From Synanceia verrucosa (Eukaryota > Chordata > Actinopteri > Perciformes > Synanceiidae): a stretch of 64,000 nucleotides of DNA. Below, in pieces: positions 22,401-34,510 of this stretch (position 1 is the first letter of the stretch; every line of letters starts with the position of its first letter). Below the pieces are notes generated by a model. It saw only the letters and a program-made list of their open reading frames with translations. It did no database searches and was not told the origin of the DNA. The stretch is from positions 14,733,007 to 14,797,006 of the forward strand of contig CM056569.1 in NCBI GenBank assembly GCA_029721515.1, in the 5' to 3' direction. A program made the translations under genes and the position numbers.

Positions 22401-23693
22401 TAATGTCATCAGATTTTAACTACAAGGAGGCAGCACAGAAAGCATGAAACACAACTTTGATATTATCATCTTGTAAAGTTCATGGAGAATATGTTAACAA
22501 GCTTATAAAAGCATGTGTGAATCACTGAGTGCAAACTTCTGAAAGAACACTTGGAAGGACACAAGAAGGCCCTATGAGCAGAAAGTGTATCACGTATAAA
22601 AGCCAAAAGAGTAAAAATATGAATATCCTTCACAGCCGCTGCAGCCTCCTACCTTCTCAGGTGGTATCATAAATCCTCTGGGTGGCATTAAAAGAACAGC
22701 CAGGCATGTAAATCCTCTCCCCCACGTCCTGCTCTTCTCTGTGGAGCGCTGGCTTTCAGTGTGACGGCCTCAGCTTTGAGGGCCCGAGTGGTTGTGACAG
22801 GCCGGGATAGCAGCCGTTCCCCGCTGTCTGTGAGCATTAGCTCTCCTTCTTCAGGGTGACCGGGGATGCCTGCTGGCCCCCATACCTGGCTCTTATAGGG
22901 TCTCCTCCACATCACAGGGCAGGTTGGGCCACTATGGACATTGTACAACATGATGTGCAAAGGAAATTCTGTACTGATGAATATTTTAAAGTCATAATTA
23001 AAAATGAACAGCATTTTTTTTATGTTACTTTGACAGCCATATCAGAATGATATGAAAGCAACTGGAGGTGCTGCAATTGCTTGTTTCAAATGAAATAAAC
23101 TACCATGCTAATGTGAGACATTACCACTGTACACAAATATGACTATTGCCAAGAAGTCGTGCATCCCCTGCTCCGTATATTGTGGACTGTTTAATGGCAC
23201 AACACAGAGCAAGAATCATACAGACGAGTGATCTCACGTCTGTCTGCTTCGGTCTTTGCCTTTAGGCACAACAGCTTTCTTTTTTATGACTGGGGCTCAT
23301 CGTGTGTGTCTCACATTCAACCGTTTTCTGTCAAAACAACATATTTGAGATGAATTATTAGATAATTCTATTTTGGGTGTGCATACTATGGTCATTTTGG
23401 ATAAATTGTGAGCTTTTGACATGACAGTGTCAGTTCACATAAACCTGAACCACCTCAAATCTCTGAGGTCCCTTAAGTACGGTAGATTATGATAGGCCAT
23501 ATTTCAGAGCATTATCAACCTTTTTTACATGAATGGTTAATGCATACCATGGAAAACAGTGATGAATGTATTCTTGACTATTTAGTGCTACTATTAGTCT
23601 GCTATTATTATTTATTTATGTTGCCTTCTGCTCAAGCACCAGTGTCTTAGTATCTAATAGACATATTGTTACGGATAGAGTGAATTATTTCTA
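22401..23693. other. Unique non-coding sequence
   Basis: No gene is supported. The GC-richer part at 22690-22930 carries opposing open frames (108 codons minus, 64 plus) without any known domain or convincing splice context. Confidence 0.42.
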
Positions 23694-23790
23694 AGTCAAA
23701 ATCAGCTTTATTATCAGTCCTGCAGCATGTACAGGACACACAGAGGAATATGTCTATGCAAATATGTATGGTTATAGTGCGCAAAAGTTA
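23694..23790 (+). repeat. Possible LINE-tail-like repeat fragment
   Basis: AAGTCAAAATCAGCTTTATT and GGACACACAGAGGAATATGT resemble the 'AATCAGCTTTATTGGCCAAG' repeat of teleosts, which I take to be a retroelement-derived 3' region. Short and diverged. Confidence 0.35.
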
Positions 23791-24427
23791 ACTTATTGTA
23801 GTTTATTTGTGGTTTTCTAAAGAAAAAAGTGCAAAAAACACCTAAAACATAAAAAAAAACCTGCAATGGGTAATATCTAAAACATTCAAATTATTGTGAT
23901 TACTTTGATGACTCATACTGTATCTATTCCTTGGTGGTAATTTAGAGTAAAGTAAGATGTAATGATCAGTGCCATATTTTAAGTGTCATTGGTTCAAGTT
24001 CGACACCTTTGAAGTGACATTTGCTGCAAATCTAATGAAGCAAGTGAGTACAGTGAGGTGTAGAGTTTTGTAGCACCGTCAAACTCAGGGGCTGACGCAG
24101 AGCTCCATGTGATGATGGTTTCATAACCCTTTGAGGCAACACTGGTGCATTATCATAGTAGAATATAAGTGTAAAATGGTGTCAGTGTTGGTCTGTTAAT
24201 TTGGAATGAAGCTAGACTAAATGCTTGGTGCTTTTCAAACCAAGTCCCACTTTCAGCTGCTCTCTTCCACACTGATGAGTAATCTCTATGAGGAAAAAAA
24301 AGCCTGACCTTTGTTTTTATAGACGATTTGTGATATGTAGAAAAATGTCATAGTGTGATTTCTCAAATTACTGCAGATATTGAAGAAAAATCCAACAGCC
24401 CTCATAAGACATGGCCATAAAAGGCCT

Positions 24428-24429
<2 letters not shown>
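23791..24429. other. Non-coding; weak tRNA-like B-box
   Basis: At about 23991-24001 GGTTCAAGTTC resembles a pol III B-box and could be the remnant of a tRNA-headed SINE, but no A-box or SINE body is visible. Otherwise unique. Confidence 0.35.

Positions 24430-24467
<38 letters not shown>
24430..24467. repeat. (GT)n microsatellite, about 19 units
   Basis: Pure GT run in otherwise unique sequence. Confidence 0.97.
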
Positions 24468-24469
<2 letters not shown>

Positions 24470-27400
24470 GTGGGTACCTCTATCCAGAAGTTCAATTTGA
24501 ACTTTCACGCACCATAAATAGCCATCAAGCGGACATTGTGAACTTGTGAGATTGAGGAAAAGACAGCTCTTGCATTAAAAGGACGACCCCAAAACAGATG
24601 GGGATGCTTTGCTCTGCTGACAAAGCCCAAGGCCTAAGACCAGACATCATGATGACCAGTCCACCGTGGAGTCCACAGGAGAAATAGTGAGTAAATCTTG
24701 ACTGGCTCTGATCCAAACATCCAATTATTCAGTGTCAGGGAAAGCCTCTCCACTTCCCAGTCTGACTTTATTTGAAACATTTCAACGGGCCAAACAGGAA
24801 ATGTGCTTTCATTTCCAGAGGCAGGCAAGAGCCAAGATTGAACGCCATTTTAATGAGCTTTCCCAATGAGGTGCCACCTGTTTTATCCAGATAATTGGAT
24901 GATTGGCCACCCTTAAACGACCCCTGCCTGGCAAGCAATCTTTCTTTCTCTCTTTCACTTTCTCTTTCTCCTCTTTCTCTCTCATGTATGCATGCCGTAC
25001 CACTGTCAAGAAAAACTATAACCAACACATGTAGAAAGCACATTGTTGTTGAAAAAATTCAACACATGAAACATGGAACCCATTCAGCTGTTATGCACAG
25101 AAAAGCCACTGTGCTGCTTGCAGCACCGGGTAAATTGCTCAGCTGGTGAACTTTGATTTTTCGATTACAATAAGGATACAAAGACATGGAGTGTCCCTCA
25201 ATGTGTTACATGCATTATGTAGTTGCTATGGTTTCAGTTCACTATTGTATGTTCTCATAATGTACTTCATTTCTTAATGGCACCATGCTGTACTTGCCTC
25301 AATTACAGCGCATTTAGAAACGTCACAGCTCGCTGATGGCTTTAACAATAACCTTGCAGCTTTCTGCGACATTAGGAATCCATTTGCTGACAGACACTGG
25401 ACTTCCTGCTGAGCCAATTCACATGATTATATTCATTTCACAGTGCACTACTGAACATCACAAGACTGTGATGAACTTGATAATTTCATCATTTCACTCA
25501 AGGCGAAGCTGGCTGATGCCCTGCCCAGCTCCCTTGTATCTCACTAGGAGATTATTGAAGGCAGACAGTGGAAAGGGGGGAGGGTGATTATTTAAATGAA
25601 GAAGAGAAATGAGAAATCACTCAAAACAACCTTTTGAAATGATGCAAAGAAGGAATTTGTTGCATTTTCATTAACTGGTTTGGAGTGAATAAACTAATAG
25701 GCGATACAGGCTTTGCTTTACACAAGGAGAAGTAAAGGTTGCTAAAAAAAAAATGACAAGTTAACTTGAGCCGATCTGGGAGAGACAAATGGAAACAGAT
25801 CCTCAAAAATTTGTTTCAGCTAGGCAAGTTTTAATTGTTCTTTCATGTCAACCAATATTGGTAATGTGTCATACTGGACAATATTATATCCTGTAAACAG
25901 CTGTTGAGTGCATCAGTCATCTAATGTTGAAAACGCAAGAAACATCTCAAGTGAGCATCAAAGCTTATTTGTGCAGTTGGGGTCAAATTTTGCCATTTCC
26001 ATGCAGTTGATTTCTCTGGGACACTGAGCTAACTGTACTACAGCTGAGTGACAGAAACACTAGCTTCTAAGCTAAGCCAGCTCTATGGGGAGGTTGTGTC
26101 ACTCCGCCCCGCTGAACCCTGTAGGGACTGGGTCAGTTCATTAATTTGCAGATTATTAATGAAGCTTTTATGCCTGAACAAATGCTTGAGGTTTGTTGAA
26201 GCAGTACTGTTTATATATTTAAATACATCAATTTCTGAATGAATATCCATCCATCTTTGGATGGTTTCTCCCAATATTATACAAACAGTAAAATATTTGA
26301 TACACCGTAGATGAGACAAACAGCTCAGACTGAGTGACATGGTGGGTTGATGGTTTGGATAAGAAACAGTTAACTACATGTGAGCATGGATCATGGATTT
26401 AGTTACAGGAAAAGATAAGTCCTTCTGTCTGTGTGTATTTGTGTACTCACAAAGGTGTGTGCATATGCATGTGTGTGAAATGTTTGAACCTGAGAGCTGG
26501 TTGGGAGGGGGGCAGATTTAGCTGGGTAATTGAGTGCTTAATCCCATCAAAGACTGCTTCATACCGTCCGCCTCTCCCATAATCTGCCCATAATTACACA
26601 CTCCCAGCACACATACAAACTTATGCTTGTACACATACTAAAAACAGTTCATCTTAACGGTATTGATTATGTCTTGTCCCTACGGCAACTGAAATCATAT
26701 GAGATTCTGTGGACAGTAAACTGCCATAAACACAATAATATAGTAACATATCTCCTGTTGTAGTTTATCTGTGAGGCTCATAATTGTTACTTTAACATGT
26801 ATGATGTCACACATTTGGTGTCATAGTCATGCCCCCTAGGTTTTATATCTTTAGAAGCTACAGTGGATCAGAGGAAAACAGTTTTAAATATGCAAATTTG
26901 TGCATCAAGGCTCTCCAAATTCCCATCAGATTAACTCCTGTGTATGTAAACCTGTGTGTGCAAATACAGAGTTTCTGGCACAGAGTGTGCACATTGTCTA
27001 ACAGTGTGTTTGCATGTCATGCCAGAAAACCTTCCAGAGTATATTTTCTATATAATATCATTCCAGTCACTCACTTTGTCCCACTCACGGTGCAGAGACA
27101 AATCCATTAGTGTCCGTGTTTGGTTTCAGGTTGTCCACGGAGATACAAAACCATTTGTCTGTCACAGCATGATATATGTGCTACACAGTGTGCGAAACAC
27201 ACTCTTAACCTGTGGGTCAGTGCAGTGAATCCCCAGCGCTGACACATCTTTGATCAAGCTACGAAATGACTCCAACAGGATAGTTGTCCCACATAAATCC
27301 TAAATGGTGTGGGTAAGCCAAGGAGACGGAGTACGAGGAGGGAAAGGAGGTGTTTTTTTCTCAGGCTGGCGTGGCCAAAGGGGCTAGCGCTGATGCTAGT

Positions 27401-27519
27401 AAATAATATGGTAAATACTGACGCTTTCATTCCTAAACACTCCCATCTGTCTGGCCCGGGGAGGGAAAATAAATACAAGTGTGGAGTGGAAGAGGGAGAG
27501 GGAGGGTGATGAACCAGCA
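24468..27519. other. Unique non-coding sequence, no gene seen
   Basis: A 3-kb stretch without recognisable repeats, apart from a CT-rich tract at 24941-24983 that explains the R/E/K-rich minus-strand open frames. Repeat-free block 25300-25500 (CAATTACAGCGCATTTAG, CTTTAACAATAACC) could be regulatory. Frames of 80-93 codons have no domain I recognise. Confidence 0.48.
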
Positions 27520-27602
27520 GGGTGGCAGATTAGAAATGCAGACTTGTGACTGGAGGCACCTGGTTTGAATCCCAAGGTTATGGTTCTCCAGCAATGACAC
27601 GA
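27520..27602 (+). mobile_element. tRNA-derived SINE head (fragment)
   Basis: GGGTGGCAGATTAGAAATGC followed by AGACTTGTGACTGGAGGCAC and the B-box-like GGTTTGAATCC at 27562-27572 has the order and spacing of a tRNA-type pol III promoter: A-box region, then B-box about 30 bp later. It is too diverged for a functional tRNA and no cloverleaf is possible. The downstream body is not recognisable. Confidence 0.5.
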
Positions 27603-27968
27603 ATGCTCACATCAGACGAAGCTGGAGCAGGTGCTGCAATGTCAAGGTGAATTCTAAAAACCTTTTATCACATCTTCACCTTTCAACATGCAACCTTTTG
27701 CACTTCGGTCAAGCATTTAAACCATTTGTTTAGACTTTTTTGGCATTTCTTTGATGCACAAATGAAAGTAGCCCACCTAAAACGGAACTAAACTAAACAG
27801 GAAATGAAGGAAAGAGACAAAAGTACAAAATAAAAATGAAAGTCAAAAGGCCTGCCAAATATTAACACTTATCCATCACATAAACACCATTACACATGAA
27901 CCGTGGAGGCGGGCCAACACTCACGGTGGCTAGGATGACCTCTTGTCTTACCCAGGTGTCTATTAGCT

Positions 27969-27970
<2 letters not shown>
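27603..27970. other. Unique non-coding sequence
   Basis: Nothing recognisable. Confidence 0.42.
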
Positions 27971-27972
<2 letters not shown>

Positions 27973-28008
<36 letters not shown>

Positions 28009-28060
28009 GGGGAGGAGGTGAGGAGGAAGAGGAAGAGGAGGAAGAAAGGGAGCAACAGAC
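27973..28060 (+). repeat. (GA)n microsatellite passing into a GGA-rich purine tract
   Basis: A GA run to 28003 is followed by GGGGCGGGGGAGGAGGTGAG and GGAAGAGGAAGAGGAGGAAG. The almost pure purine strand with mirror-like GGA repeats could form triplex (H-) DNA. Its minus-strand translation is a poly-SL/P frame of no coding value. Confidence 0.9.
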
Positions 28061-28352
28061 CGCCAGATCGCTGTGTGGCCTCTGGCACTGTCACCACCAC
28101 CGTTGCTTCTGTTGTTGTTGCTGTCAGACGTTGACAGGAGAGAGAAAAACAAGGGAGGGTCGGGTTAGAGAGGGCGGCGCCGCTGATTGGAAAGACGTGA
28201 AAGCACATCTCATTCAAATAGAAATGCTGTCATTTTGCCCAAGTTGGTGTTCATTGGAAGTGCAAAATGTTTACAGATATACTCCTTGAATTTATGCACA
28301 GAAAGTGTCCCCAAAGTGTCCTGACTGTTGTCTGACCGTAGTGTTTTATTTT
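28061..28352. other. Unique, locally GC-richer sequence
   Basis: 28050-28200 is the most CpG-containing short stretch around (GGGCGGCGCCGCTGATTGG at 28172-28190). It is far too short for a typical CpG island and no exon could be supported. Confidence 0.4.
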
Positions 28353-28432
28353 AAAAGGTGCAGTGTGGAGGATTTGATAGCATCTAGCAGTGACCAACTC
28401 TAATTTCTCCTGTGTGCCAAGTGTGAAAGCCA
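28353..28432 (+). repeat. Dispersed fish repeat fragment
   Basis: AAAGGTGCAGTGTGGAGGAT, TTGATAGCATCTAGCAGTGA and TTTCTCCTGTGTGCCAAG match in order a repeat I recall as GCAGTGTGTAGGATTTAGTGGCATCTAG-type in teleosts. It directly abuts the Tc1-like fragment. Confidence 0.5.
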
Positions 28433-28558
28433 GACATAACATTATGACTACCTGCCCTGACCTCTGACCTCTGACCCCTGAAGGTTTACTCTGTGGTATG
28501 TGACTCCTTTCTGTCTTCAGCAGCGTTAACTTCTCTGGTCTGTTGGATCAGACCAGGT
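28430..28558 (-). mobile_element. Tc1-like transposon end fragment
   Basis: The reverse complement matches the right part of the element at 56204-56628. Shared blocks are CTGACCTCTGACCCCTGAAG, GTTTACTCTGTGGT, GACTCCTTTCT and TTCAGCAGCGTTAACTTCTC. The outer edge ATAACATTATGACTACCTG is the family's terminal inverted repeat (ATAACATTATGACCAC-type). Only about 130 bp remain, without transposase coding. Confidence 0.68.
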
Positions 28559-28609
28559 GTAAAAACTGAAGAAAACATACTTATATTCCATTTCTGCTAA
28601 TGTATCCTC

Positions 28610-29009
28610 TTAACTCTTTGAGGACCAATGACGTATATGTACGTCTTTTAAAATATGCTTGAGTGCCATAGACATATGTATACGTCTTTCGTTTTTCGGC
28701 AGCTAGCACAAGAAGGCGCTCTCACAGCCTGTGAGATATATTGGAGCTTCTGGAATTTCTAGTCGGGACATAAAGAGACGGTATACATCACAGAGATCAA
28801 AGCAGGAAGTGGAGAATCTGGACAAAAAGTGGTGATTTTGGTGAAAGTGGCCTCACATTTTTTTCATGTTGAAACAGAGAGTCTCTTCTTTCATTTGAAC
28901 TATTCAGTGTTTTCAGAGTCATGGTACAAAATATTCTGTGCATCATGAAATATGACTCAAAATGGACAAAAACACACAAGGCACTTTCTGTTTTATAAAA
29001 AGACTAAGA
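28610..29009 (-). mobile_element. TTAA-flanked MITE, copy B (inverted, one end decayed)
   Basis: It starts with TTAA at 28610-28613 followed by CTCTTTGAGGACCAATGACG, the reverse complement of the right end of copy A. Inner blocks (CAGCCTGTGAGA, GACATAAAGAGACGGT, AGATCAAAGCAGGAAGTGGA, GGACAAAAAGTGGTGATTTT) match copy A in reverse. It retains a block (CAGTGTTTTCAGAGTCATGG) that copy A lacks and copy C keeps. The far end (expected GGCACTCA...TTAA) is not legible after CAAGGCACTTTCTGTTTTAT. Confidence 0.75.
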
Positions 29010-29244
29010 TATTCAATTGATAATTTTTAAATATTATACAACTGACTATAAGTGACCTAAATGAAAGTCTATATGTGAACGATTAGACTTTGGCTTTTGG
29101 TGGATATATTTTTCTTTAAACGGAGGCATTTAATTTCTGGGCAATAAACAAACAGACATCCAGTCGCAGTGAGTATTCTGGCATCAGCTTACAGTGTCAT
29201 TATTCAACAGCAGCCTCTGCCAGTGTTTGGGGTTTGGGGTGTAA
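29010..29244. other. Unique non-coding sequence
   Basis: Short AT-rich interval with nothing recognisable. Confidence 0.4.
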
Positions 29245-29273
29245 ACTGTACTGTACTGTACTGTACTGTACTG
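29245..29273. repeat. (ACTGT)n pentanucleotide microsatellite
   Basis: Almost six perfect 5-bp units. Pentanucleotide runs are uncommon compared with the CA repeats of this window. Confidence 0.95.
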
Positions 29274-31682
29274 CTGGCTAACTGCGAAGTGAGAGACACT
29301 GATGTACTTCTTAATTCTCCAACTGGACTCTCTCTGTGTCTGCCTCTAGCCAAGCAAGCCAAATGTCAGTTTCACTCTTCTTCCACCACCTCTGGTTTAT
29401 TTTATGTTTCTTGTTGGTTTGGAGTTTACTGACAAAATGGTTCCAGGGCTAGCACAAGTTATAATTACAAGAGTGATTCAGAGTCCGTCAGATGCAGATC
29501 CATAACTGGTTACTATTACACTTACACTTACCTTTTAGCCACATTAAGTTAAAAATATAGTAAGTCATATCAGTAAAATACCACATACACATGGGCGATA
29601 TTTAACAAACAATTTATAAATACTAATTGAATCAGGCTTTTTCTTGGCACAAAATTTCCATTACTGTAGTTAATTAAAGGTAACATTCTTTCATTATACT
29701 AAAAAGGAAGTAGAAAGTTCCATTACATCATTATTGTTTGACAGCTATATTATTAATATAATCTTTCTCGAAAAAGGTATTGAAGGATGTTTTGCGACTG
29801 TATGACCACTGCAGTTCCTAGGAAGTGCTCAGCCAAACTGCTTATTTGGCTCATGATATGTCCTTTCTCATACAAAAAGTACCGTATGGACATGTACTAA
29901 GATTATAAAACAGAAAACCTACAAATAACACATGTCGAGCTCTGTCTAAAATACCCTACACATATGCTGATGTACAAAACAATACATATTCCATTAAATT
30001 CAGCACTCATGCGTATCACACCTACAAATGCCAAAAGTCCATGTGTGGGATGTTTACATTGTTTATATTCCCATTAGCTATATTCACACTTGGCTACATG
30101 TAGTTAGCTGTGTACGCTCCATCTGTATCACAGCTCTGTGTTTCACATAGCAGCTGTCACAGGTCATTTAAGTAGCCAGAAGTGAGTCGAGCTTTCACAA
30201 ATCACACAAACAGCTCTGTTGTCGTTTTGTTACAGTATTGCTGGAAGCCCTTTGAAAGAGGTTGCGCGGTTATAAAGGTGGGCAATGCAGCGGATCTGAG
30301 CGATGACAGCGGCATGTCGTTGTGTCGTCTTCTGTCTGAGTTGCTGCTGTGAATGTGAACGTTTTTATGGCTCGACATGAGATGACTATTTTTAGACATT
30401 TGATGATTTGATGAAGATTTCAGTGTCAACAGTTTTTCTTTTCCTGGAAACAGGACACAGCGATAATCCTGCAGCGAGACAGACAGACGGACAGTGAGAG
30501 ACTTTCATCCTCGGTCTGAGAGGGATGGCACAGTCCAGACAGCTGAGAACATATGCAAACAGTCACACACAGGAACACACACACTCAAAACTACTGATTA
30601 GCACAGAAGTGGAAATCATCTGGCTTAATTAAATGCCATAATCACAATTAAACTGACGGATCCAGACGTTTCCTACACAGGCACTACAGCAAAACACACA
30701 GTGTTTCACCCCATCCATCTGCATGCAACAGATTGACAATTTATTCAGTAATTTAGGTATTAAAAATATTTCGCAACCAGACAGGAAAGTCAGATTTAGC
30801 AGCATTGGTGAAATTACAGCTGAGGATGTACAGAGGTAAAACACAAGTTTTTCATCCCAGAGTAATTTTGTCCTGATCTAGAGAGTCAAATATTCATCAG
30901 TGCTGAGATGGATGACAAGCGACACTCATCAATCAAGTGATGTCACATAATTTTTGGGGGATTTTTGAGGGAGTTTGCAAATTTCAGATTATATGGGGGA
31001 TTTCTTTTCAGTTTTTTAGACGTATCCTGATGTAGAAGTGTTTTCTTTTGCAGCCTGCAATTTGTTAATACAAGAAATATGAGGAGGACTTATAATGATG
31101 TTGCAATTGTATACAAGTCAGTGGTGGGAGTAGTTAAAGTGATGGCATACAGTGTTTTTATGTTTAATGAGAAAGAATTTTCATACACATTTCATCTTAA
31201 GAGTGAGACATGATTACTTCGGGGCCATGTTGAGTGATGAAGCCATAGGTAATTTGGCAGTTCCCACAGCTGTACATAGCATTTTAGCATCTTTCAGCTC
31301 ATTGTTTTGGTCATCTGGGTCCACGACTTCACTAAGAGACATGTTGGGAGGAGAGTGGCTGGATCAGTCAAACAAACAGGACTTTTATCCTCGAGACTGT
31401 TATTTGTAAAAGAGTCATTGTTGACTTCAGTAAACGTGTTACACACTTAACTTAAAAAAACATGCACCGAGAATGTTATTTTCATAAACCTAGCAAACTA
31501 CATTTGGTCAAATTCAACAACATCATTAACATCATTGGAGTATCATCATTGATTTTTCAGCAAGAGTCTAATATTTCCCTCAGCGGTTGGTAGAGACCAA
31601 AACAGAGCTAAAATTTTGGGTAACACCAAATAAATGCTAATTGGGGGTAATTGGGGGAGTATCAGCCCAAATATGCATGGAA
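29274..31682. other. Unique non-coding sequence, no gene seen
   Basis: 2.4 kb of AT-rich sequence without a recognisable gene or repeat. Open frames are at most 87 codons and look random. Confidence 0.48.
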
Positions 31683-31875
31683 TGTGGTCCAGTAAGTGGA
31701 GAGGTGCCAGTTCCTCCTCCTGGGCACTACCAAGGTGCCACTGAGCAAGGCACTGAACCCCCGACTGCTATGGTAGCACCCTCTTTCTGACAAGAATGGG
31801 TCCTGTTGTTGCAGTTCAGACCGGTGTGTGTTGACATGTAAAAAAAAAAATAAACAGGGTGAAACAATAAAGTAT
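31683..31875 (+). mobile_element. SINE-like dispersed repeat with poly(A)-like tail
   Basis: TGGAGAGGTGCCAGTTCCTC, CTCCTGGGCACTACCAAGG, TGCCACTGAGCAAGGCACTG and AACCCCCGACTGCTATGG follow the order of a very common fish SINE-like repeat. It runs on through CAAGAATGGGTCCTGTTGTT to an A-rich segment at 31840-31852. The tRNA-like head is not visible, so this may be a 5'-truncated copy. Family name not certain. Confidence 0.6.
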
Positions 31876-34066
31876 ACTTCATCCTCTGTATAAATACACA
31901 ATACTTTCCTAATCACTAAAACTTCACTGTGTGATTTTACCCTTTAAGGGGCTAATATTCCAAGGTTGTGCTAGTATTATTACAAGTCAAGTTCAGTACT
32001 TTTTCCGCCATCAGCTGCATGTTTACATGCAGCTCTCTCACAGCCCTGTATCATAACCCCAAACATAACAGTCAGTGGTGTGTGCATCTGTGTATGCAGC
32101 TGACTGGAAAGGCTGTGAGCCTGCAGCTATAATTGAAATGCTGTTGGAGCCATTGGAAATGTAAAACACATCTCTTATGTGAGCCAGAGGAACTTTTCCT
32201 GGAGTAAAAGCTTTTCTGAACCAGAGTCACAGTTTGAATCACTACTCTGCTCAACACAGAGAGCATGAAAGTAACAAATGGGCAATCATTTGAAAAAAAG
32301 AGGTAGATAGGCTATTACTTTAAGAATGCAAAGATGTGGAAACCACATGTTAGCAGCTGAGCTTTAGGCAGAGCCATGTGGGGGAGACACTTCATTACTT
32401 GAATTGATTAAACATTCCTTTAATTACCTCATCCATGGGTATGCTGCTGGGGCCCTTCAGTCAGCCATTTTGCTGTAACAGTGATACTACGCTTTGATGT
32501 TGTTGACCACAGCACTGGTGCTATTCTCCATCCATCTTTCTGTCTGATTGTGTGCGGTGATATCTGTTCTGTGAATTTTTCATGAGCTTTATTAAGTCAT
32601 CAGTGAATATCCTGTGGCAGTTAAGGGAAACAAGTTCAACTTTATTTTTTCCTTCACCTAATGCTCATGACAGTTAAGTCGCATAAAGTAATGTGGAAAA
32701 AAAAACTCTGCTCTTGCATTTAAAATGATGGATTACGTATGCCGAGGCAGCAGAATATTTTTGTGAAACGTCTTAATAGACTGTTGAAAAAACACAGAGG
32801 CTTCAGGAGGTCACTACAGTAGAAATCAACAGCAGGGCTGGAGCTTGTTATATATTATATTTATCATAGGCATTACTGTGAAATTATTAGGATTTCAGGA
32901 GAATTAATTGCCAACTATGATATATATGTGAGCTTGAGCCAAAAAGAAAAGCCAGACATGGCTGAGTGGATACATTTGTGCCCTGTCTGCTCCGGCCACA
33001 CTGGCATTTGCACACGTGCATGTGTTTGGCTGCCTGTCCATCCCTGTGTTCAATGTGTTGGCAGGGCTACCTCCATTACACTGTGACTGTTCATCAAAGC
33101 CCTGCTCCCAGGCAACCTTGTCGCCTGGCAACACGAGTGAGGTTCACCAAGGGGAGACTTCAACCAGGCGCGAAGGGAGAGAAAACAGAAAGAAAAACAA
33201 AGGGCAGGATGCATTAGCTGCAACCTCTAGCTTTCCACCTTTCGGTTATCTTCTGCATGGCTTTGCGCCTTGCTTCACTCTCTCAAAATCTAGCGGGTAT
33301 ATTCTGAACCTACAGTTCAGCAACATGCTGAAAACAGCTTGCAATTACAGTCCGAAACACATGTGAGCACAGAGCCAGACAGCCAAGCTGACGGTATAAT
33401 TTTGCATGTGGCCTGCTGCTCAATAATACTCTGCCAATTGTTAAATCTGGCTCCATAGACTAGTTATAGGACTACATGCACACTATCCCTCCATCAGCCA
33501 CCACAGACACGTGCATCCATACTGAAGGCTCAGTGATCGAATGTGAAATGTGTCTTCATTTTAGAGCTGTTACACCGTAGAGCTGCAATTACCCACTGAT
33601 GCCTGCTTACTGCCAGGCAATCAACACTCCATTAGCCCCTCCACACTCAGCCCTGAGATACACACAAACACACATGGACACTTGTACGCACAAATGCACA
33701 CTACCATTTCTCCCCTCCCTTCCAAGCAACTGCAACTCTGGAGGAGACACAAATCATTGCTGACTGCTGTGGCTGTTTTTTTCTCCTTTTTTTGTTGATC
33801 TTCCCTGTTTTTCTGTCTTCCAGCACTTATTTCCTCAGTCCTTAAAATCGTGCTGCTTCCCTAGCTTCTGCTTCCTGAGCGAACACTGGCTTTTTCCATA
33901 TTCAACATATTCTAGCAGAGGAAACCGATCATGTAATTCTTCGCCTGAGGTACAGTATAGAGTAAATGTGTTATTCATGGCCGAAGGCATTTCTATCGTG
34001 TTAAGTGGAAAATCTGCCGCAGAGAGGTGACTGAGATGCAGGTGGTGCTTAGATGAACACAAACAG
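31876..34066. other. Unique non-coding sequence, no gene seen
   Basis: A small near-perfect palindrome (AGCTGCATGT, two-base centre, ACATGCAGCT) lies at 32013-32034. The 116-codon frame at 33016-33366 was inspected and shows no domain. A CA-rich stretch is present at 33660-33705. Confidence 0.45.

Positions 34067-34095
<29 letters not shown>
34067..34095. repeat. (CA)n microsatellite
   Basis: Pure CA run of about 14 units; its minus-strand translation is a V/C run without meaning. Confidence 0.96.
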
Positions 34096-34097
<2 letters not shown>

Positions 34098-34369
34098 GAA
34101 ACATGTTTATGAGTCAATGCACAGCACCACAGCCATGCAGCACAAACAGACACAATCAAAAAGAGTGAGATAAATGTCTAAATCTGCTTTCCTGGTCGAA
34201 ATAGTAAGACTCTGCAGGGAGCGGGGTTGTGTTTTCTCTCTCTTAACTTTTTAATCCAGTTAAGGACACAAGTGTCCTCCAAGTATATTTTCCACCCACA
34301 GCACATATTACTTTCCTGATCAGTCCTCTGCTCTCAGCAGTGCATGCATTGTTGCTGCCTGCCACCCTT

Positions 34370-34510
34370 CAAACAGTGGAGGCGAGGAGCAGGCTGTCCT
34401 TCACTTTGCCTTCTTTAAATTGCCGTTCTTTGGGGGAAACTGTGTACAAACATTGAGTCCAAGCTGTCATTATTCATGCAAATGACTCACAGACAAGGAG
34501 CTGAGAGCAA
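34370..34510. promoter_or_regulatory. Candidate regulatory element with octamer and AP-1 sites
   Basis: A perfect octamer ATGCAAAT at 34476-34483 overlaps by one base an AP-1 site TGACTCA at 34483-34489, and CATTATTC precedes the octamer as a possible SOX half-site. The surrounding 140 bp are repeat-free. Overlapping perfect POU and AP-1 words are unlikely to be frequent by chance, but no functional data exist here. Confidence 0.32.

Noticed and set aside
23991..24001. B-box-like GGTTCAAGTTC as a tRNA gene
   Set aside because: No A-box at the right distance and no cloverleaf; at most a SINE scrap.
27862..28152. Minus-strand frame with an Asn/Gly/Ser-rich start
   Set aside because: Briefly looked exon-like (SDSNNNRSNGGGDSA), but it continues into the translated GA microsatellite and no splice sites or homologue could be supported.
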